Assembly (NCBI GenBank): GCA_020846515.1
Contig: JADLDX010000964.1
Span: 1-11,159, forward strand
From: Pirellulaceae bacterium
Lineage (GTDB): Bacteria; Planctomycetota; Planctomycetia; Pirellulales; Pirellulaceae
Direction: 5' to 3'
Length of the DNA: 11,159 nt
Below the pieces are notes generated by a model. It was given only the letters and a program-made list of their open reading frames with translations, was not told the DNA's origin and searched no databases. This document shows positions 6,773 through 11,159 of this stretch, in pieces. Numbering within the stretch: the stretch's first letter is position 1; every line of letters begins with the position of its first letter. A program made the position numbers and the translations under genes.

Positions 6773-7459
6773 ATGATGCTTGCATGGCTTAGCGGTCTTG
6801 GGGTCGGATACTTATTAGCCACCCTGTCTGAATCAGCGCTTCATCGAAGCGTGGGGCACGCATCGCCGAAAACCAGACGTGTGTGGCAACGACTCAACGG
6901 GCTGGGTGCCATGCTCAGCAAAGCCCACTATGGTCATGCCATCGTGCATCATGGAAAGACCTTCAGAACGGACCATGTTACCCAGTTTCAAGGGGCGGAT
7001 GAACAAGCATCACTGGATAGAGAGTTAACCGAATCCGGCCACGCATCTTTTGTCGCACTTCGGTATGGGCTAATCACCAATTTCTTGGGTTCACTAAACT
7101 ACGCAGGAGGCCCTATAGCAGTCAGTTTGGGCCTTTCCTTCCTGATCTATGGGCGAGTCCATCCGAGTTTTCTGGCTGGGGCATGCCTCCCGATTGTCAC
7201 AACTCCGGCACTGAGCATCTATATCCATCCTTATCTTCACTTGCCGCGCCATCTGGCCCACTCGTCGGCACCCATTTTGGTAAGTTGGATTTTGCGAAGT
7301 GCTTATGGCGATTGGGCTCGTCGGCATCATTACGTGCATCACCGTCAACCGAGCGTAAACTTCAATTTGCTGCCTGGTGGTGACTACCTTTTCGGAACCT
7401 ATCGAAAAGCTACGGATGACGAGCTGGTGGACATGAGAAAAATTGGACTCTTGGAATAG
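6773..7459 (+). CDS. Membrane di-iron hydroxylase/desaturase-like protein (fatty acid hydroxylase superfamily)
   Basis: This 228-residue protein has several hydrophobic segments and clustered histidines typical of membrane di-iron lipid hydroxylases and sterol desaturases. They are H24-x4-H29 after the first membrane helix, H52/H55-x3-H59-H60 (HYGHAIVHH), IHPYLHLPRHLAH in the second half, and RRHHYVHH near the C-terminus. These clusters normally bind two irons that use O2 to oxidise a lipid or carotenoid; the substrate is not evident. The start at 6773 is supported by CGGAGAG and is followed by a second ATG. At 228 residues it is on the short side for the superfamily but keeps N- and C-terminal histidine groups. 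The metal ATPase gene begins 16 bases after its stop, so the two are probably one transcript. The family call is from motifs only. Confidence 0.7.
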   Translation: MMLAWLSGLGVGYLLATLSESALHRSVGHASPKTRRVWQRLNGLGAMLSKAHYGHAIVHHGKTFRTDHVTQFQGADEQASLDRELTESGHASFVALRYGLITNFLGSLNYAGGPIAVSLGLSFLIYGRVHPSFLAGACLPIVTTPALSIYIHPYLHLPRHLAHSSAPILVSWILRSAYGDWARRHHYVHHRQPSVNFNLLPGGDYLFGTYRKATDDELVDMRKIGLLE

Positions 7460-7475
7460 CTCCGGCAAAAAATCA

Positions 7476-9287
7476 ATGATCGAGAAGACTACACTGGATA
7501 TCACATTCCTGCTGCCCACCGTGCAGGATGTTCGTGATGCCTGCGTTCAACGACTCAGCGACTCGTTGAAATCCAGAGCGGGCCTCGATCATGCGCATCT
7601 GAGTAACACCAGCGCGGACGGTACCGGGCAGATCTGCATCCACTACGATCCCGATCAAATTTCAATCGGTGAAGTTCGGGAACTTGCCAAACGGGCAGGA
7701 GCTGACCTCGACCGCCGCTTTGGCCATCTTCTGGTAACGTCAGCTACACTGACCGCCAACCGTGCGCTGACTATCGAGGCGAGAACGAAAGCGATCCCTG
7801 GCGTTCTCGAAGTCTCGGTTTCGCCAGTTGGCATGGTACGCATCGAATTCGATCGAGAATTAACCGACGAAGTCAAAGTTCGCGCGGCACTAGATCAACT
7901 TTTACAGACCGAGATCGGGGCTGACGCGGTCAGGGAAATAGAGAAGGCAGTCGATCGACACGGTGCTGCCAAACATGCACACACCCATGCAGGCATACTG
8001 GGCGAAAAAGCAGAACTTGTTTTTGCAATTTCTTGCGGAGTATGTCTGCTCATCGCCTGGTTACTTTCGTCCTTCTCAGCCATAGGCTTTTGGGTACCAC
8101 TGGGCTTCTATGTAGGCGCCTATTTCTTCGGCGGCTTCTTCCCACTTCGCGAAGCGGTGGAAAGTATCAGTGTTGGTCGCTTCGAAATCGATTTCCTGAT
8201 GCTCGTGGCAGCCATTGGCGCCGCTACGCTTGATAAGTGGGCAGAAGGCGCCTTGCTACTTTTTCTATTTAGCTTGGGACATTCGCTGGAACACTTTGCG
8301 ATGGGGCGAGCCAAACGAGCCATAGAAGCGCTGGCCGAGCTCGCGCCTCAATTCGCCTTGGTCCGCCGGGGCGAAAGCCTGGTGGAGATTCCGGTAGAAC
8401 AACTCCAACTTGAAGACGTGGTAGTCATCAAGCCGAATGAACGGCTCCCGGCCGATGGTTTCGTCATCAAAGGCGAAGGCAGCATTAATCAGGCTCCTAT
8501 TACCGGTGAGAGTGTGCCGGTCGACAAACGCCCCGTGCCTGATGTATCGAAGGCTACTGCCCAGCCCGAGAAGCTCGACGCACAGCACCGCGTCTTTGCC
8601 GGCACCATCAATAATAGTGGCGCGTTTGAAATACAGGTCACGAAAGTAGCAGCCGACTCTACTCTCGCACGAGTAGCTCAAATGGTCAAAGAGGCAGAAA
8701 CACAAAAATCGCCGACTCAACGATTTACTGACAAATTCGAACGCTACTTTGTTCCCACCGTGTTGGCTGTGGTATTCCTGCTACTGTTCGCCTGGCTGGT
8801 AGTGAATGAACCCTTCAGCGATTCCTTCTATCGTTCCATGGCAGTCTTGGTAGCGGCCAGTCCCTGCGCACTCGCCATTTCAACACCCAGCGCTGTTCTG
8901 AGTGGAGTGGCACGTGCGGCGCGGGGCGGAGTATTGGTTAAAGGTGGTGGGCCGCTCGAAAACCTTGGCCGCTTGACCGCCATTGCATTCGATAAGACTG
9001 GAACTTTGACGGAGGGAAAACCACGGCTTACCGATGTCATCGCTTTAAACGGCGTCGCGGAGGAGGAACTGTTACGGATAGCGATAGCTCTGGAAACGCT
9101 GAGCGATCACCCGCTCGCCGCCGCGGTGGTAACAGGTGGTCAACAGCGTCTGGCTCACGTTCCAATCCCTGAAGCGCTGGATCTCCAAAGCATTACTGGT
9201 CAGGGTATCAAAGCCACGGTTGAAAACCAGTTGGTAACCATCGGTAAGGCAGGCTTGTTCATCAATGCGTTTGGCCCGCTGCCTTAA
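7476..9287 (+). CDS. P1B-4 type metal-transporting P-type ATPase, N-terminal part ending at an in-frame TAA
   Basis: This 603-residue frame carries most of a heavy-metal ATPase. The N-terminus has two regions with the look of degenerate HMA domains (about 7-75 and 80-150) but lacks the CxxC metal site. A short His-rich linker follows (HAHTH at 167-171), then membrane helices from about 178. TGES (343-346) is the actuator motif, SPC (462-464) replaces the usual CPC in the membrane, DKTGT carries the phosphorylated D506, and HP (545-546) and GQG (575-577) mark the nucleotide domain. SPC in place of CPC, with HEGST downstream, defines the P1B-4 group (CtpD, PfeT and ZosA type), which exports Fe2+, Co2+ or Zn2+. 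Translation ends inside the nucleotide domain at 9285-9287, so this product alone cannot be active. ATG 7476 is preferred over the TTG at 7443, which lies inside the upstream gene. Confidence 0.88.
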   Translation: MIEKTTLDITFLLPTVQDVRDACVQRLSDSLKSRAGLDHAHLSNTSADGTGQICIHYDPDQISIGEVRELAKRAGADLDRRFGHLLVTSATLTANRALTIEARTKAIPGVLEVSVSPVGMVRIEFDRELTDEVKVRAALDQLLQTEIGADAVREIEKAVDRHGAAKHAHTHAGILGEKAELVFAISCGVCLLIAWLLSSFSAIGFWVPLGFYVGAYFFGGFFPLREAVESISVGRFEIDFLMLVAAIGAATLDKWAEGALLLFLFSLGHSLEHFAMGRAKRAIEALAELAPQFALVRRGESLVEIPVEQLQLEDVVVIKPNERLPADGFVIKGEGSINQAPITGESVPVDKRPVPDVSKATAQPEKLDAQHRVFAGTINNSGAFEIQVTKVAADSTLARVAQMVKEAETQKSPTQRFTDKFERYFVPTVLAVVFLLLFAWLVVNEPFSDSFYRSMAVLVAASPCALAISTPSAVLSGVARAARGGVLVKGGGPLENLGRLTAIAFDKTGTLTEGKPRLTDVIALNGVAEEELLRIAIALETLSDHPLAAAVVTGGQQRLAHVPIPEALDLQSITGQGIKATVENQLVTIGKAGLFINAFGPLP

Positions 9288-9296
9288 CCGCTGCAT

Positions 9297-9953
9297 GTGG
9301 CCGTTGAGAAACTCAAAATCAGCGGCCGTACGACGATGATCGTCCGCCGGGGCGAAGTGTATTTAGGCGTTTTGGGACTAATGGACACGCCGCGCGCGTC
9401 TGCCCAAAAAGTCATCGAGCGATTGAGAGTTCATGGCATCCGGCGGATGATCATGCTCTCGGGCGACAATCAACAAGTTGCGGATGCTGTAGCTCGTGAA
9501 GTGGGGATCGATGAAGCGTTTGGTGATCTTATGCCTGACGCAAAAGTCGAGATGATCCGGAAACTAAGCCACGTGAATGGCGTGGCGATGGTGGGCGACG
9601 GCGTCAATGATGCACCAGCCATGGCCAATGCCACCGTTGGAATTGCTATGGGAGCAGCTGGATCCGACGTAGCTCTGGAGACTGCCGACGTGGCGCTCAT
9701 GGCAGACGATTTGAATACCCTGCCGTTCGCCGTCGGACTCAGTCGACAAACCAATCGAATCATCAAGCAAAACCTCTGGCTAAGTCTGGGTATGGTCGCC
9801 TTCCTCGTACCTGCGACCATGCTGGGATTGCGGCTAGGACCTGCGGTAATCCTGCACGAAGGCTCCACGCTACTGGTCGTGCTGAACGCACTTCGCCTGC
9901 TCGCCTATCAAGACCAGGAAACGAATGTGCCTGGAGAAGTTAACCAGAGATGA
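9297..9953 (+). CDS. P1B-4 type metal-transporting P-type ATPase, C-terminal part
   Basis: This continues the ATPase in the same reading frame after the TAA at 9285-9287. It contains the rest of the nucleotide and phosphorylation domains (GVLGLMDTPR, MLSGDNQQVADAVA, GDGVNDAPA with G100-D105 in this numbering) and the last two membrane helices with HEGST, the P1B-4 metal-site motif. Counted through the stop, the full gene would be 825 codons with GDGVND about 200 residues after the phosphorylated aspartate, a normal distance, so nothing has been lost or gained around the stop. The GTG at 9297 is the first possible restart but has no ribosome binding site; the next in-frame ATG, at 9333, has none either. 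I therefore read the two frames as one gene with a single nonsense codon, most likely a pseudogene or a sequence error. Confidence 0.85.
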   Translation: MAVEKLKISGRTTMIVRRGEVYLGVLGLMDTPRASAQKVIERLRVHGIRRMIMLSGDNQQVADAVAREVGIDEAFGDLMPDAKVEMIRKLSHVNGVAMVGDGVNDAPAMANATVGIAMGAAGSDVALETADVALMADDLNTLPFAVGLSRQTNRIIKQNLWLSLGMVAFLVPATMLGLRLGPAVILHEGSTLLVVLNALRLLAYQDQETNVPGEVNQR

Positions 9954-10051
9954 ACCCACTAAGTGTTGACCGACGAGTTAGGCGTCACTATCGGACCAGT
10001 AGTTAGCCATGAGCGGCCCTTCGCTCGTTGAGCAAAGATGCCGAACCGTCA

Positions 10052-10370
10052 GCCCGGTAGGGCGAAAGAGTCCAGCCGGCGGTGCCAACCGCCGGTTCTA
10101 TGGGCCCCCCACGCGCGCAGTCCCGAAGGGACGAAAGAAATCGGCCAGCACTGCGCAACTCACAAAGCAAGAATCATATTCCTTCGTCCCTTCGGGACTG
10201 CGCGGTTCGCGTGTTCTTAACTCCGGCGGTTGGCACCTAATGGCACTTACTTGGGCACCGCCGGCTGGAACCCTTTGTCCTTTCAGGACTAAATGCAAAA
10301 TTCCATCGGCACGAAACCCGATCACATTCATTCCCGTAGGGACACGAGATTCCAGCCGGCGGTGCCAACC
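10052..10370. repeat. Nested palindromic repeat array (REP/REPIN-like)
   Basis: Two sequence elements alternate in both orientations. Element A (core CCAGCCGGCGGTGCC) is at 10071-10095 and 10350-10370 forward, and reversed at 10223-10237 and 10254-10270. Element B (core AGTCCCGAAGGGACGAA) is forward at 10114-10139 and reversed at 10179-10204, with degenerate copies reversed at 10274-10290 and forward at 10330-10348, and another diverged one just left of the first A. The order A B B' A' A' B' B A forms two back-to-back composite hairpins, and the outermost B-A units are direct repeats of each other. This is the layout expected of a cluster of REP doublets. No transposase is nearby. Lying between convergent genes, it might also limit read-through. 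Confidence 0.82.
10114..10204. repeat. 26-base inverted repeat pair (element B/B')
   Basis: Arms 10114-10139 and 10179-10204 are inverted copies with 25 of 26 bases matching and a 39-base A/T-richer spacer. Each arm also contains its own small palindrome, TCCCGAAGGGA or its complement. It is the best conserved stem of the surrounding array. Confidence 0.85.
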
Positions 10371-10414
10371 AAACAGGCAATGAATGGCATTCGAAATTTT
10401 GAGCTCGCTCCGCT

Positions 10415-11159
10415 TCATCCCGCTGCAATTACCAACGTGACACCACCGACAGGCCCTTCGTCCGCTGCGGCCATGCCGGTTCCGGTAATGTTGAGCGCTA
10501 CGGCTTCATTACTTTTCAGATTCAATCTTGGCGTCTTGAGTACAAAACGACTCAAGCGTATCGGCTCGGCGTTTAACTCTCTATACCGAGAAACCAATTT
10601 TGAGTGTGCGGACCAGCGTGTCTGGCCGGCAGAAATTGATTGCAGGACCGCGCGAACTTCTTTCGCTATGGCCAGTTGCTCTTCCAATCTGATGCCATCG
10701 CCATGCGTCAAGATCGACAGCCCTTCTGAATCCGACTCTATCTTCACGTCGCTCTCGGTACTCTCCAAATGCAATTGGGTCCGTCGAGCCCAACCGCGTT
10801 GTGGAAACTCTCGAGCAGGCGTCAGTTTGGCTAGCGCAGGATGCTGTGTCCGTGCCAGTGCATCGGCGGTGACAGGTGTCAACGTGATTCTGACATTTGC
10901 ATTGATCCGATGCACAAGATTAAAGCCAAACGCTTGACCTTGACTCACAATGCTCAAGTTCTGCTGCGCGACATGCCGGTCCAGCCGCGGGTCCAGCGCG
11001 AAGGTGTCCACCGGAACGTCGAGCGGTGAAAGCGAGAAGACCCTCGCAAACAAACATTTGTGACCACTTTCCGAAGGCGGAACTGTCCATGGGAACTCGA
11101 CCGCTGATGCCCCAAGGGCTGGCACAAATGTTTGAGGCACAGCGCCCAAGGTGAGTTTC
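10415..11159 (-). CDS. Protein of unknown function, C-terminal part
   Basis: The frame is open to the right edge, so this is the C-terminal portion of a longer protein of at least 247 residues; the TTG at 11149 is not a convincing start. I do not recognise a named family. The first part (VEFPWTVPPSESGHKCLFARVFS, then a run of Asp/Pro/Leu and RHVAQQNLSIV) has the alternating beta-strand look of an Ig-like or CARDB-like domain seen in exported bacterial proteins. The rest is mostly polar beta-strand sequence with few aromatics and ends in a hydrophobic strand (GGVTLVIAAG). There are no cysteine pairs, catalytic motifs or membrane segments in this part. It converges on the ATPase gene across the repeat array. 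The coding call rests on frame length and protein-like composition. Confidence 0.62.
   Translation of the reverse strand, partial: KLTLGAVPQTFVPALGASAVEFPWTVPPSESGHKCLFARVFSLSPLDVPVDTFALDPRLDRHVAQQNLSIVSQGQAFGFNLVHRINANVRITLTPVTADALARTQHPALAKLTPAREFPQRGWARRTQLHLESTESDVKIESDSEGLSILTHGDGIRLEEQLAIAKEVRAVLQSISAGQTRWSAHSKLVSRYRELNAEPIRLSRFVLKTPRLNLKSNEAVALNITGTGMAAADEGPVGGVTLVIAAG

Larger units (their letters stand above)
9954..10414. other. Gene-free gap dominated by a palindromic repeat cluster
   Basis: The 460 bases between the ATPase stop and the next gene's stop (both genes run toward it) are mostly the array described at 10052-10370. The first 100 bases show nothing I can identify. Open frames of 60-124 codons in this stretch are side effects of the repeats. 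Confidence 0.65.

Noticed and set aside
7443..7475. TTG start for the ATPase overlapping the upstream gene
   Set aside because: No ribosome binding site and no conserved sequence in the extra 11 residues; the ATG at 7476 is simpler.
10052..10370. CRISPR array
   Set aside because: The repeats alternate in orientation, differ in spacing and decay, and have no uniform spacers; no cas genes are present.
10293..10937. 214-codon plus-strand frame opposite the right-edge gene
   Set aside because: It starts inside the repeat array and has a low-complexity Ser/Ala/Arg composition typical of an antisense shadow; the minus-strand frame is open to the edge and more protein-like.

Overview
The window looks like a chromosomal segment of a planctomycete, probably a Pirellula/Rhodopirellula-type lineage. 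The evidence is a DUF1559 protein with a type IV prepilin-like N-terminus (a family strongly expanded in Planctomycetes), a Tat-exported amidohydrolase, and gene gaps filled with short palindromic intergenic repeats of the kind abundant in those genomes. This assignment is an inference from gene content; no rRNA or other marker is present.

Left part (1-3465): a [NiFe]-hydrogenase maturation locus in two divergent arms. On the minus strand lie hypA and the first 31 codons of hypB, which runs off the left edge. On the plus strand lie hypC, hypD and hypE, joined by ATGA overlaps. HypA/HypB insert nickel. HypC/HypD/HypE build and transfer the Fe(CN)2CO group. HypF, which supplies the carbamoyl group to HypE, and the hydrogenase subunits are not in the window. 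The 486-base gap between the arms holds one copy of a dispersed palindromic repeat.

Middle part (3466-6573): a 24-base inverted repeat separates hypE from a convergent Tat-signal amidohydrolase. A roughly 520-base gap without a gene follows, holding a second, internally duplicated copy of the hyp-gap repeat and another inverted repeat. Next come two minus-strand genes 10 bases apart: a DUF1559 prepilin-like protein and, downstream of it, an unrecognised 170-residue protein.

Right part (6574-9953): a four-unit 13-base tandem repeat and a hairpin repeat lead into a plus-strand pair. The first gene is a small histidine-rich membrane protein of fatty acid hydroxylase/sterol desaturase type. Sixteen bases later comes a P1B-4 type metal-exporting P-type ATPase (SPC and HEGST metal-site motifs). 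The ATPase is interrupted by one in-frame TAA at 9285-9287 with no frameshift, so it reads as two open frames of 603 and 218 residues.

Right edge (9954-11159): a repeat cluster about 320 bases long, with elements ordered as a nested palindrome, followed by the C-terminal part of a minus-strand protein of unknown function that continues past the window.

I found no rRNA, tRNA, CRISPR array, transposase or phage gene. The most notable items are the nonsense codon in the ATPase, the nested palindromic array, and a hairpin repeat whose two copies differ by a base-pair-preserving double change.
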